Positions 33,845 to 45,800 of a DNA stretch of 64,000 nt are shown here, in pieces (the stretch's first letter is position 1; every line of letters starts with the position of its first letter). The stretch is from assembly GCA_037176845.1 (NCBI GenBank), contig JAYKXP010000059.1, positions 248,001 to 312,000 on the forward strand. Reading direction: 5' to 3'. Position numbers and translations under genes: made by a program. Below the pieces are notes generated by a model. The model saw only the letters and a list, made by a program, of their open reading frames with translations. It was not told the origin of the DNA and searched no databases. This DNA comes from Paramarasmius palmivorus. Taxonomy: Eukaryota > Basidiomycota > Agaricomycetes > Agaricales > Marasmiaceae.

Positions 33845-36800
33845 CTACTTCCTCGCTCGAGCCTTGAGCATCTGCCGGATGCGAATACGGTTCCAAATAC
33901 ACAGGTAATGTTTCGTGTATAAGATAGCTCGATTCTGACGCATGTAACTCACAGATTTCCTGATTCTCCCAATCCCGCTGTTTCCACATTCTGCCGCACT
34001 CGAATTAAGTCTTCCTGCTTCATCATCGACTTCCGCGTACGTTCCCAATGAAGCAGCCGAAGAACATTTTGAATGACCCTTGGCATGAAATTTGTCTACT
34101 AGAAACTGGGTTTTCGAAAAAAATTCCGGCTCTCTGTTCCAACAATATGGACCCAAAGCACACGCGAAGTTGTATATAACCCGACGAGGTGCCTTTGGCC
34201 ATCTGGTCACCATTGCGGAGAACACGTCATTCCGCCCCTCTCCTTTGGGAATGCAATGGAACCCATAGCATATGCTATGCGTGCACCAGGCACACATTAT
34301 ACCCCCCGTGAGTCTCTTCTCTCCATATGTTGAGTAATACTTAGAACATTTCCCCCTTGTTTTGACATCCTTCTCAGGTTCCCCATCTCCCGGAATACCA
34401 GGGTATATGGGCCGTTTACGGATTTGCGGCAACCCATAGCAACATCCCGTCTGAGGATTGACCCAGTCAGAGGAGCATGTCCACCATTAACAGCACACGC
34501 ACCTCTCTCCAGTCCGGCGACTCTTCAACGTCACAGATATCTTCCAGTCGTCGCTCCGACTCGTCACCCCCGATCAGATTCCACACCACGGTCGCCCGCT
34601 GCACCATCCACGCACACAAAGCCAACAGTGAGTCCCAATGAACATTCCTGTTATCGAGGCTTGACTCTAGCGTTAGCATCAGCGCCGGAATTCCTACCAG
34701 GACTGTTGCACTCTCTCTGGACGGCGCTTGAACAAATCTCTTGAGATATTGCAAAGCTTCTCTGTTCACCATTTGTATTGCTGAGTCGTCTGACGATAGC
34801 TGTTTTGTGGGTCAATATTTTGACGCTGCCCGATCTCCCTGCTCACCTGTTCCAACAGTATTCGATATCTACGTTTCGCCCTCTCTGCCATCTCCATACT
34901 ACCTCGTCCAAACACATCGACCAGCAGACTTGCCACGGAATGGTACCCCCCACTCTTCAGGGCATCCACAATAGCGTCCAATTCCAACCATTTTTCCTCC
35001 CCTTCCACGTAATTCTCGTCCTCACTGGAGTCGCCTGATACCCCGACTTTGTTATCTTTGTTATCTGACAATCCGGTCAGTACCTTTGGGTACCATGGCA
35101 GTCAAAGAAAAACACACCACCAATGGCACCTGGTTTCGTCCTACCCCATCTTTTCATCCACTTCAACAAGCGGCGTCTCACTTTACTACGGCCTTCGTCC
35201 GGTATGACGATCCACTGCTGCTCTAGCACTCTCTTGCGCCGTCGACGAGGCGCGTCGGGAGCCTTTTCCGTTGGAGGTCGTAGGCTGCTGCGGATATGTT
35301 TTCTTCCAAACGCTAGCGTCACACCGTCCCAAATCACACTTTCAGGATAGGTTCCGCAATCAGGACACCACATATCATTTTGCAATTCCTGGAGTGACGC
35401 GTATGCAAACCACGCCGAGCGAAACAGGTCCTCCCCTATGAACTTCATTCCACGCGATTTGTATAATCGAGAAATGCACAGAACAAAGGCAACAAAAGGT
35501 GTCTCGCTCGTGGTGTACCGGTTCGTGTATTCGTCCAGCAGTTCATGCGTAAATAACGCTGAGTTGTTGAAGTTGAATAGGCCACTTTCTCGTGCATCTG
35601 GGCCAATCCAACACTGTCGGTGGGGAGCACACGAAGGACACTCCTGTAGTTCTATCTTCCGGGGGAGGCGTTCCGACAATGTGTACACGTGGCAAGATTT
35701 TTGCACTACTGCCTTGTCTGGCTGCCAGTAATGCATTCCACACGCACTGCGGCTGTTCTGGCCGATACGTATGACTTCCTCGATTTCGCGGCAGGGATCC
35801 GGTTGTGAGTAGAGTATTGTGTCGGTCGGTAATGCAGCCCACTCGGGGCAAAGAATTGGAAGGTAAGAGACGGCTCTCTCTCTCGACTCTCCCACATTCA
35901 TATCGTCCACTTACAGAAATCAGCTGATGAGAAAAGTTCACCGATAAAAAACGTTGCACGCACCCATATACATTCCTTCGAACGAGCCGGCTGTATCTAT
36001 ATCTCCTTCCCATTGCAGGTCCCTCACCATCAGTGCCAGCGCTTTTCGCTTGTGACTACAGTTGACATGAGCATCTTTATGGCAAGACCAACGTCCCTCT
36101 CCGCCGGGGTTTCCCTTGTACATGATGACTGCTCGGCTTCGAGCGTCTTCTGTCCCCGAATCGCCCTCTACCGAAAAACACAGTCGTATTCTCTCCTCTT
36201 CTGCTCCTATGACTCTGCGAGAAAAAAGCACCACTTGTGGATCTCCAATAGTGGACTGGCAATTCAACGGTTAGCCAATAACTTGTCAGCATTACAACGA
36301 ATGCTTACGACCTCTCCAGCCAGTACATCCCCAAATCGACTTTCCTGGTACTCCTTGTAGAACCGTTTGTGCAAGCAATGCTGATTTCCGCGTGGACACA
36401 AGCACGTCAGTTGCACGTCTGTGCCCCGCGGTCTAGCCTGAAAATGATACCAAGCGTCCTGTACTTTGATTGTCAGTCACATTGTCCTTTACGCGATACG
36501 TCACTGACCGTGCCCTCCTTCCTGTTCAGGTCAAACCCTTGCACCATGAATAGGGACCGCGATATCCTAACAAACCCTACATAACCTTCGCCAACCAAGC
36601 TGATGAACCACTGGTAGGTGTCATCAGCGTCTATCTCCACCTCCTCCACCGCCAACATTGGCTCGTCTTCAAGGATCCCGGACCATTCTTCGCAGCCTCC
36701 CGCACAAATTTCCGCCTCACCGCCATGCACTACCTCGGTTACAGGTTCATGGGTAGAAGACGGTTTTTTCGATCCTTGAGCTGGCGTTCTCCGTTTGTTT

Positions 36801-36982
36801 GGGGCACGAGTGCGACGTCCTTTTGGATTGACCTTGGAAGGGCTTCGATTGAAAGTCTGAGTATGTCCAGGAAATCGCACTGAAGAACGCCCTGTGTCCC
36901 CAATCGGTTCCAGAACAAATGCGCGTTTTCGTTGTGGTGCAGGCTCTAGAGCAGGCATTGTAGGCTGATTACTAAGCGCCAT
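33845..36982 (-). CDS. KDZ-family transposase with CxC cysteine clusters (intact, 7 exons)
   Basis: Seven exons in consistent phase with GT-AG introns give 941 residues: 36509-36982, 36312-36458, 35964-36255, 35118-35909, 34847-35064, 34503-34799 and 33845-34450. Residues 1-150 are basic and disordered. Next comes a first cysteine/His region (CLCPRGNQHCLHKRF, later RWSCHKDAHVNCSHKRKA). A second follows in exon 4 (ECPSCAPHRQCW, SGLFNFNNSALFTHELLDEY, MWCPDCG, IWDGVTLAF). The C-terminal exon has TGGIMCAWCTHSICYGFHCI, EGRNDVFSAMVTRWPKAP and KFHAKGHSKCSS. These match the CxC4/5/6-type clusters and the final part of the RNase-H-like catalytic domain of Kyakuja-Dileera-Zisupton transposases. No stop or frameshift was found, so it may be active. 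It diverges from the next gene across only 61 bp. Confidence 0.85.
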
Positions 36983-37043
36983 TGCCCGATAAATATCACG
37001 CGTTTTGGTTTGTTTAATCCTCTCAACCCCCATTTCTGACGCC
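36983..37043. promoter_or_regulatory. 61-bp divergent start-to-start interval
   Basis: The transposase gene starts at 36982 reading left and the Cys-rich gene starts at 37044 reading right. Unless the true first exons lie further out, both promoters and both leaders must fit in or overlap these 61 bp, suggesting co-expression of the pair. I see no clear TATA element. Confidence 0.4.
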
Positions 37044-38467
37044 ATGACCACCAGTCCCAAACGCTCCTCCAATCGACGCGTCTCTCCGACCAAGAAACTT
37101 CAAGATAACAGCTCTCGCTCCATAACTCCCAAGATACGATACTGCCGTAAATGCAAAGACACCGAAAAGCATGAACAACGACTGTGCCCCAATTACAAGC
37201 GTCGGGTGCGAAAGCAGGTGAGCTTACATCTTTACTTATAGCCATGCTATCTCTAACTTTTGCTCCAATATTTTCAGGGCGTGTCACCACTCAACCCGGT
37301 GAACGCTGTTCCTCCTCTCCCGACCCCCACACACGGTAGTTTGACAGCTATGCCCAGCCTGTCTCCGTTGGCAGTACGTTACATGTTGGTATTGGTCTGC
37401 CTGTCTTGACTGAGTATCTCAATTTTTAGCCCACATCCGGCTCGACCAGCATACCCGACTCTGATGAAACACCCGACTCTGATGAAACTGTGAGTGCATC
37501 GTTCTCTCGCCGATATGATAAATCTCAGTAACGTATATTCCATATACTACAGAGCGTGGTGGTAATACCCATAGATCCCGTTTTACTGCGGTCACCACCG
37601 CCTCCACAGCCAACCACGCTACCCGCCCTTGCCAGTGGATCACCGTTTGGCCATGCATCACCACAATCAGCACCGAGTGATAATCCCTTCATAACCTCTG
37701 GTTCCTCTTCATCTTTCAATGTTCCAACTCACATGATGACACCTCCGCGCGCCTCTTCTGACACTCCCTCTCGTTCTTCATCACCGTCCACTCCGTCCCG
37801 CTCGTCACCCATTGCCTCTGCCATTGGCCGTCGTGGCTCTGTCTCCCCCAGTCACTCTCGCTCTTCTTCGAAGCGTATACGTGCCACCGTCAGGAATCCG
37901 GTTTTTGGGACCATAGTCGGTGCCTACCGAGGCACCAGAGTCATGAGTGGGTCTTCTGGCTATTCAATGTTGGTGCCAATCTCAATCACACTGCAGGTGT
38001 TGCCCGGTCACGTCCACTTGGCGATGTCAAGACGACCAAGGTCGCGAAGCATTTTCAAGAGCGCTTACACGCCTTACTCACCCGAGTAAGTACCGCTTTC
38101 TCTTTATATCCGATTGGTTTTGAAATCATTCCTCCAGTGCGAAGACTTGGCTCATGAAACCGGTTGTTGGCTATATCTCTCCGCCCAACTACCCACAGCC
38201 AACGTACCATTCACGCATTTCACGTCAGAGCGACTGCGGGCGGAAGGAGGAGCTATAATGGATGAAATACATGACGCCTCGGATCGTCTATATGATTCTC
38301 TGATGTCCGCTCGCCGTCGAGACAATGCTCAGCTCGCTTCTGAGATAATTAAGGCGAATCGGGATCGCGAGGCGGCTCGCCAGGGAGAGGCTGCAGCGCT
38401 AGACCGACTGTCCCAAATGGAAGCAGCCTTGTTAGCGGCTGGAGTACCTATTCCTAGTACAGAATAA
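37044..38467 (+). CDS. Cys-rich/coiled-coil cargo protein, divergent partner of the transposase
   Basis: Exon 1 (37044-37217) encodes a basic start and a short Zn-knuckle-like sequence, YCRKCKDTEKHEQRLCPNYK. Exons in between are Ser/Pro-rich and disordered (RSSSPSTPSRSSP). After a frame-changing intron near 37940-38000 the exon reads through SRPLGDVKTTKVAKHFQERL. It is joined across the intron at about 38091-38142 to CEDLAHETGCWLYLSAQ, then to a charged helix (RRRDNAQLASEIIKANRDRE) that should form a coiled coil. The segment around ETGCWLY has the look of a conserved domain I have seen in mushroom proteins but cannot name. The position next to the transposase suggests a transposition accessory protein. 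This is an inference. Confidence 0.6.
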
Positions 38468-38689
38468 TGTCATACAAAACTCTAATAATAATACAATGAA
38501 TTCAAATAGCGTGATTTCATGATACACAGTGGACAGCGACAGTATGAGCAATACATGCGAAAACTGGGGACAGGGTGGGGCTTGAGGAGAGCAGGTTGAT
38601 GCCAGAGTATTGCAGGCCGGTGAATATTACGAGCAGGTGTGGTAACAGTTGGCGGTTGCCCGGAGGGTAAGACATAGTTGGACTGGCTT

Positions 38690-39097
38690 CTAATCAGGGG
38701 TGAGCTTGGTCTACAACGTAGTCAAGTCGAACGTACTGTGTGCCATCACCGTCAGCCAACCGGTCTGCAATCTTCGGTCTGTATCGTGGCGGACGACGGT
38801 CTACCACTGCAGAACCTCGCCTTCCTTCCGCTGGTCCTGCACCTTCGTATGAAACCAAACTTAATGGACCGTTTTTTTTTGAGCGTGTTAGACAAACAAG
38901 TTGCAAGGAAAACTCACGTCTGTGGCCTGTTGGTCGAACGATGTCTCCTCATTCGTTCTCGAGCCTGCTGGCGTGTAAGGTCCAAATTTCTGTGAGATAG
39001 TCAGAACACTGTAAATCGATTTTTTAAACGGCCTCAACCTTCGCCTGTAATTGGCAGAACCTGTGCGGTTAGCTTCTCGTTTCTCGACGGTCACCAT
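38690..39097 (-). CDS. Possible small minus-strand gene
   Basis: From an ATG at 39097 the minus strand encodes VEKREANRTGSANYRRR and, further on, KFGPYTPAGSRTNEE. A good donor (GTGAGTTTT) near 38916 leads into a second frame with QYVRLDYVVDQAHP. The downstream frame could also be reached through an additional intron, so the model is uncertain. Product not recognised. It sits between two plus-strand cargo genes. Confidence 0.3.
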
Positions 39098-39112
39098 GGC
39101 AGAGAAGTGCAA

Positions 39113-40121
39113 CGAACGATGTCACACCCATGTCACGAGTCACAGGGCTTCTCCGCATGGTGAGTCCTGGTCAGTCCTCATCCAAGCATCCCCCACAACC
39201 ACTGGTTTACAATAAACATTCCATTCAAACGCTCGGAAGAAAACTCCGGATGTCTGATCTCATTGGCTAACAAAAGGGACAACCTTCTGTGTGTCAATAG
39301 AATTTACGTGGTGAGTCCGTGGACACTGTGATCGTGTTTAAGGGTGTTCGATATTGTCTAAGGTACTTAGCGTCTTATTGCTGGTTCTATAATCAACAGT
39401 GTCGCCACTAGAGTAGCATTACATTCCCAGCTCCTCGCCAAGCCCGAAGTGACTACTGGGCTGTGAACCTTCCATCCGACCGAGGACAACCTAGCAAACG
39501 TGTAGTATGGACTCTGTAGTTTGAATGATTGTGAGTGAGTACGAATAGTGTCGCATGTAGGTCCAGCCAGTTCGGTGGCGAGCGGGGCCTAATCTTATGT
39601 TTCATTGGAGTTGTAGGACCTCCATGGGGGTGAAACAACATTCCAACTGGCGCATTCAAGCCAGCAAGGGGAATAGCGATGGTTGGTTTCATGTGGTGAG
39701 TCCGCAGGTTTGTGGTGAGTCCGCAGGCAGGAGACGATAGGAGGTTTCGCGTCGGATGGATTAGCTACGCCAGAATGTCAGACATTAATACATATCCTCA
39801 CATTACACAACACCACCACCTACCGCTTTCGTAGCTCCTCAAGCCTGTCAGTGATACAAAGCATGGTGAGTCCCAACCAAAGGGCCGTATACCTTGTTGA
39901 CCGTCCTTCAGATCCAGGCTTGCCAGTGGCGCGTTGGTGTATCTGAAATCTCACTATCACAACTGAAGGTGATCATTCATTCGAAGGAGACACGCCAATC
40001 TAACCTATGGGACGAATAGGGAGGCCTTCAAGTGTAGCGGACATCCCGATTAGGAAGTGCTGACGGCAGAGCGACTTTGCCGCTTTTTGCCCTCAGCGTC
40101 TGCACCACACACGAACCACAC
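39113..40121. other. Interior spacer of the element, no gene seen
   Basis: The 10-mer TGGTGAGTCC occurs at 39158, 39309, 39694, 39713 and 39864. This is far more often than chance would give in 700 bp, but the surrounding sequence is not obviously repeated. No supported gene. Confidence 0.4.
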
Positions 40122-41093
40122 ATGGCCCGGATTCCATCCCCAGGAGAACACTCAGGGTACAGCTCTGACGATGGTAGTCTCGACGAATTCATCCAGAGTG
40201 TTCTGGACGAACCGTGCTCCGACGTTGAATCCACTGCGACCCGAGAACCACCTCTACACCCCGACTATTATGCCTCTGACGAAGATGACATTCTCGATGC
40301 TTTTGTTCGACAAAGTGTACAACATCCCTCCCCTGATTCTCCTTCTCCACTACCGAGAGTGGGTATGTGATTTGCTCTTCACCTCATTTACCGCGTGTCG
40401 TTTATCGTCGTTCCCAGCTTATATGACCGAGAAGCATCGCCTGTGCCAGGACAACACACGGTCAAAGATACTACGATCAACCACCGCCACTGAGAGGGCC
40501 ATTGGAGCCAAAGCTCAGTCTCGCCCCATCCGAGACGCACTTGTGGGACCATACCGAACTTCGTTGGACTCAATAGAGGCTCAGCCGGGCAAAACGAGTG
40601 GTGTAAAACATATTGTCAGGGAAGTCAGCAAGGAAGGCAAGGAAGGCGCACGTCGCCTGCGTCCTCTGATCATGCCGTGCTTGGTAGACAACGCTCGAGT
40701 GCTCAAACGTTCGAGGACGAATGACACTATAGGCACGTAGAGGGCCCCTAGTCGCTTGATTGGTACTCATGACCCCGTATGCAGAGACACAAGGACCGGA
40801 CCATGATCGAACACGCATCAATGTCGAGATGGCAGGGAGTGATGGAGTGGATGCATTGGAGCAACGACGACAAAGGGAGCGGGAGCGAAAACGACGGTAA
40901 AATTTCTTGTATTGTGGGACGGCTACGTTTCTGTTCCTGACAAAGTCACCGACACAGGGATAGGAAGGCGAATCCTGAATTGCACCGAGCCAGGCAGAGA
41001 GTCTATTCCGCTCGCTATAGGAAAGGCCGGGAGGCTCAACTAGCGGAAGCCGAAAGATTACGCCGGCGGAAGAAAAAGGGGGACGATCGATGA
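40122..41093 (+). CDS. Small acidic-then-basic cargo protein
   Basis: Starting at 40122 the first exon encodes an acidic, Ser/Asp-rich region (HSGYSSDDGSLDEFIQSVLD). After intron-interrupted middle exons, the 3' end encodes a highly basic helical region (ALEQRRQRERERKRR, intron, DRKANPELHRARQRVYSARY) up to a TGA at 41093. The basic block resembles nuclear DNA- or RNA-binding tails. No named domain is evident. The junctions between about 40360 and 40760 could not be settled by hand. It may be a nuclear accessory protein of the element. Confidence 0.45.
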
Positions 41094-41525
41094 AGCATGT
41101 GGCAATGATAACAATGGCGTGATATCGTTATCACGGTTGCGATGGATCGTCCTATGGCAGCTTGGCACCTGTTCGTAATATAGCCACCTTGATAGATGTA
41201 ATGTGTGTAGAGCGCAACATAGGCCCCAAAAAATCCAAAGAAAAAAAAAGGTCTGCGCTCCAGAATACTAGTAAGCGTCTGTCGCAAAGGGCGAGATAGA
41301 CGGAAGGAGAGGAGGTTGGCGCCAGGGGTGTACGAGTAAACCAAGGCCAGATGATTTTGAAATGCGTGCAGTTGTTGCACTCGGGGGAAAAACCACCTTT
41401 CTTTCCTACCAGCACGTCGCAGTGTCAACCTGCCCCGACAACTCAGCAATGGAAACTTGTACGGGTCCGAAAAAAAAACTTACTGAATGCCTACTAATTT
41501 TTCTTCCACCATAGCGTGTACCAGC
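41094..41525. other. Spacer between two cargo genes
   Basis: Poly-purine and poly-A/T tracts but no supported gene. Open frames on the minus strand here have no recognisable product. Confidence 0.4.
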
Positions 41526-44196
41526 ATGATGCAGCAGTGTCGCAACGGTAAGTGGTATCGTTCCTGCGGCATGTTCCAAATAACTAATGAACCGACCCAG
41601 AGTTGTCCGACGCCAAAGAAAAGCTCATAGCGTTGGAGAAGGCTCAGGAGACCGCTATCAACCAACTGCGCAGTGCGAAGGGGAGAGTAACGCAAGCGAC
41701 GAATAAGCTGAAGGCTGGGCGTGCACTCCCTGCCCGGCCAGGTAAGGAAAGGGAAAAAGAAATTAGGATAACCCAATCGGAAGAGCGTTCGGCCCAGGCA
41801 GTGGAGGCCAGGGACGCGAAGCAGTCTGAGTTGGAGAGAGTGGCGGCTGAGGTCGAGCAAGGAAAAAAAAGGGTGTCAGCGCTACTAGCCAAACTGCAAG
41901 GTATTTCTGCCCGTTTACCTGGCTAACAAAACTGTGACTGATTCTTCTCGATAGAATTGGAGGCAATAGAGGCCGAGCTTGTTCTCCAACCGGAGAGGCA
42001 GTCGCACGAAGAGCACCCAAGGAGTGTACCAGGTAGGCTGGTCCAACCTTTTTATGAGGAAGGAGTTGATAGACCATTGTCGTAGTGTCTCCACCGCTGC
42101 GAGAGGGAGAGAAGTCGCCCATGCAGGAGATCAGTGAGTACCCTGGCATTTGTTGCAAGTCTCATCCTGAACACCTGCCAGATACGTCGGGGGAGAAGGT
42201 CTCAATACCGACAGATGTGCCGGTACCAGTTCACGACCATCACCGCCCAACCACTACGGAAGAACGGAGGCCAGAACCGATCGGTGAGGAGCGTCCGTCA
42301 GGCGTCGCTCACGGAATGAATACTCCGATGATCGTTGATATTCCTTCGCAATCGGGATCCAATGCCGACCCAGCAATAGTCGTGGACACGGCTCAATCGA
42401 AAGGCGAAGGTGGTTCGTCTTCAAGCAGTCAACCATCACATTCTCTCGCAGTCGCACAGGCTGCGACCTCAGGGGCGGGTAACAGGCCCAACGCTGCCGC
42501 TTCTGCGTCTTCCTCGTCTGCTGTAGATCCAGTAGATGTCGACGTGGTGATTAGAGATGGTATGGTGTTAGATGAGGAGGACCTGGTTGCCGTTTCAGCA
42601 CAACCGAAGCGCAGAGGCAGCGATAACATGCCGGAGAGTGGAGGGACTCCAAAAAGAGTTCGTCGTGGATCGGATACGATGGATGTGGAGGAATCGCAAA
42701 ACCAGGTATGTTCTCCTGGTGACTCGATGTTACTTAGAAGATTGATTGGGCGAGTTGTAGAGGGATAATGTCAGTGAGATATTGGAGAGCAGGGACGAAT
42801 GCGGAAGAGCAGCAAGTCTTGTGGAGGGTGAACCAAAGGCAAATGACGCCGGTGAGGTGAGTATGTGTTTTGTGCGTGGTGTGTAACAGAGCCCTGAACT
42901 GCGACTGTGCAGGCCGTGACCGGTGTGGTCGGAAAGCAGACGGACAAAGGCAAAGGGAAGGCGAAGCAGAAAGGCGAGGGCAAGAAAAAGGGGAATATAG
43001 GTCCTGCTTCGCGTGTCAAGCAGGTTGGAACGGTGGAACTTTCTGAAGACGAAGCTCGCCCCGTGGCAGACCTTCTCGACGATCGTGTGTGCATCAGTTC
43101 ACCTTTCGATGCAAAAGACTTTTCCCTGGGTGAGTCTTGGCATAGGTCTTCTGAGAGGAAAGAAACTCACCAGGTGTTAGACATGGAAGAGAAAATCAGG
43201 GATTGGCTGAAGCTCGTCCTGAATGATCCTGCCAAACTAAAGGAGGTGCCCCCGCCAACTGGGACGTATACCTATATCATGTCTGATGCACGTCTGGCTC
43301 CAGAGGTGGCCTATACCGCTCAGGAGATTGCGGAAAAACTGTTTGTATCGCAAAACTCTGCATTCAAATGTGTCTGCCATTCTCGAGGAGACAAGCAGAC
43401 GCAGAGTTGGGATCACCCTGACGAGTTTTTCGGAATCCCTTGGGAACCGTTCCCGACCACCTTGAAAAAGATGATGGGTCAACATATGTCGCCTCCGGTC
43501 AAGCGGGATGCGCCGGCGCCAAAGACTTTGTTCGCAGCAAGGTATGCACCGGATGTCGTCGAGCGACTGGCAGACATGAACCAGAAGAGGTTGGCGTACA
43601 ACGTGAAGAAGAAGCAGACGTTGGAGTTGAGGGTAGAGCCAGAACATAGCTTTGGTGGTCCTAGCTCCGTCGGGCAGGATGTCGAGCGAGACTCGTTTGG
43701 GAGAGACATTCGGTGCATGGATTGTGGGTGCCTGGTGAGACATGCGCTGATGTACTTGGCGTTGTGGAAGATGGGGAGGATAGGGTCTGTAACACATCCG
43801 GGGTTCTTCATGCGGGGGAATGATTCGTATCTGGCGTCTCGAGATCGACAGTTCTACCTGGAAGATTTGGAACGGTTGGGAAAAGTGAGATTGGAAGATC
43901 TGTATACACACGTACTGGTGACGGATCCAAACGACCCTCGGAAGCAGATCTTCCAGAGGAAGAACCCTATGCAGGCTCTATGTAACCAAGCGAGTCGTCT
44001 CTTCCAGGACATGCATTTGTTGGCAGCAAAGGGATTTTCAGTTCCGAAGGAATACGAGCAGTTGGGTGATTTCCTGGGTATTGCAACGAAGCAGGTTAAG
44101 CGGGCGGAGGAGAAAGAGGAGGAGCCGATGTCGCTATTAGACAAGAACAGCAAGGAGTACCTAGAACAGGTTGCACTGCGTGTTCAACGTAAGTAG
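41526..44196 (+). CDS. Long coiled-coil cargo protein of unknown function
   Basis: A short first exon (from ATG 41526 or 41529 to 41547) joins exon 41601-41900. It encodes an obvious coiled coil (SDAKEKLIALEKAQETAINQ and the following charged heptads). Later exons (41955-, about 42070-, about 42177-42705, a short one near 42770-42857, and 42913-44196) give a Ser/Ala-rich acidic linker, a Lys/Gly-rich patch (KGKGKAKQKGEGKKKG) and a long globular C-terminal region of about 380 residues. That region carries YIMSDARLAPEVAYTAQEIA, CVCHSRGD and RCMDCGCLVRHALMYLALWK. The C-terminal part looks well folded and conserved-type but I do not recognise it. No TET/JBP iron-binding motif is visible. All introns I placed keep the frame. 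Confidence 0.6.
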
Positions 44197-44479
44197 ATTG
44201 TATTGTACCTTTCGACTGTGTCAACGGAGGCACGTGCCTTTACCCGTCTCTTCGATGTTGAGCGATAGTGGCCTAAGACCATTGTGTGTTGTATGATGCG
44301 CAACGGGTGGGTGATTCAAACAGTCTACTGGTGACTGAGGAATGTGATTGACGCCAAGGAAATCAGCAACTCAAGATTATTGGATATTCAAGATGAGCTA
44401 GATACAATGTACGATTCAATACACATGCTGCAACGTACAAACTAAACAGTAGTCCTCTGGTATGAGCTTCGACGAGAAA
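44197..44479. other. Convergent 3' interval
   Basis: Between the 3' ends of the coiled-coil gene (+) and F-box gene 2 (-). No gene seen. Confidence 0.4.
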
Positions 44480-45727
44480 TTACACAATGATTTGGTCCGT
44501 GGTCCACTTGTAGGAGAACGGGGTGTTGGTTTGGATTCGGTCCTGCATACGTTGCGTGAAGAGCGAAAGCTTCATCGGCCCGGTTTCATGCAAGAGCACT
44601 ATTGATTCCCATGGTCCTCGCTCAACAAATTTGAAGGTGCAGAGCGAGTCGTAGGAATCGGCAACGGTGAGGAAATCTTCGAGGGCATCGCCGAACCGCT
44701 GGGACATGATGTGTGTGTCGTGAACCCAATGCAGGGACATCGACTTGAGATTGATCGCTACGATTTGCTGCAGGAGAACACACAATGAATCGGAGGGTGT
44801 GCCTTGCACAACGAGTGTGAAGGATTTTAGTTGTTCGAGATGGATCTTCTGGGTCGGGAATCGAAGCGGGTGTAGTGGTGATATCGTGTCGTGGAGGTCG
44901 AGTGTTTGCACGTGCGAGAATGGACGAAGAGAGTGATAAAAACCTTGAGGACACCCCGTGAGGCTGAGACTCTGCACCAGAGGAAGGGATGCCTTCAGAA
45001 ATGTTGGACCGTGAGGAATCCAGTGTCCCAGCCTAAGACTGACATGGCACGACAATCGACGAGTCGCCAGCGCATCCAAGAGCCGCATGGCATCCCAACC
45101 TTTGATGCGTTCGTCAACCTCAATCTCGATGTATGTGAGTGAGGGTTGGGAGAACATGGCCTTGTTGAATGTAAGGTTGGTGACAATGAAGTTGGTGATC
45201 GTGGGGTATTGTGACGCCGTGATTGTAAGCGACCCGAGGGAACGTTCCATGACGTTATCCAGGCATGAGCAGAGAGTGTCACGGACGTGAGGAATGGGCA
45301 AATCATACGAATTGTCTGGTGATGACAATAGTTGGATGGTGAGGTTAAGGGGATGTCTACGTGCGAGACTGAGGATAAAAGAGAGGAAGCGAATTTGTCG
45401 ATTGGAGTGAGAGTAACATTCTTGGGGTCTTTTGAGAGTAATGGTGCAGAAGTTGCCAGGATTTGACAGAGTGGCCTGTCGAAATCGCTGGGAGATATGT
45501 GCGATTCCAAGGGTTCGTTTGTTGTCGCCTCGCCAGTAGGTGGGGGTGCTGTCGAAAGTGAATCCGGTGACCATGGCATGCGACACTATCTCGCGTATGA
45601 TCTCGGCAGGGAAAATCGCGAAATCTCCGTCGATCTGACTGGTGAAGAGGGTTAGCGGACACGTTTGGGGATGTCTCAGATGGGTAAACGTACGCGTTAG
45701 TGGGTGTGGGTGACCGTTCTGCATCAT
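44480..45727 (-). CDS. F-box protein 2 (cargo)
   Basis: The uninterrupted frame from 45727 gives 415 residues. An F-box-like start, IFPAEIIREIVSHAM, lies about 37 residues in. LGIAHISQRFRQATL and a leucine-rich remainder without clear repeats follow. An alternative model uses an upstream exon (to about 45800) spliced at the GTACGTTT donor near 45690 and the TTCACCAG acceptor, which would replace the first 30 or so residues. As for F-box 1, an SCF adaptor role is inferred from the motif. It is read away from the right end and shares with its two relatives the F-box followed by a leucine-rich tail. A single copy of the 38-bp-type hairpin lies upstream at 46338-46357. Confidence 0.7.
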   Translation of the reverse strand: MMQNGHPHPLTRTFTHLRHPQTCPLTLFTSQIDGDFAIFPAEIIREIVSHAMVTGFTFDSTPTYWRGDNKRTLGIAHISQRFRQATLSNPGNFCTITLKRPQECYSHSNRQIRFLSFILSLARRHPLNLTIQLLSSPDNSYDLPIPHVRDTLCSCLDNVMERSLGSLTITASQYPTITNFIVTNLTFNKAMFSQPSLTYIEIEVDERIKGWDAMRLLDALATRRLSCHVSLRLGHWIPHGPTFLKASLPLVQSLSLTGCPQGFYHSLRPFSHVQTLDLHDTISPLHPLRFPTQKIHLEQLKSFTLVVQGTPSDSLCVLLQQIVAINLKSMSLHWVHDTHIMSQRFGDALEDFLTVADSYDSLCTFKFVERGPWESIVLLHETGPMKLSLFTQRMQDRIQTNTPFSYKWTTDQIIV

Positions 45728-45800
45728 TGACGTCTTCAGGAGGACTGGGTGACTTTTGGGCTGCTGTCGCTGATATAAATCTGAATGGAGGCTTGATCAA

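Noticed and set aside
34424..36584. Plus-strand frames across the transposase gene
   Set aside because: They are shadows of the seven-exon minus-strand gene, whose frame and splice sites are consistent throughout.
41526..44196. A TET/JBP oxygenase as cargo, as seen in some KDZ elements
   Set aside because: I looked for an HxD...H...R iron/2-oxoglutarate core and found none. The tempting WHRSS string lacks the partner residues.
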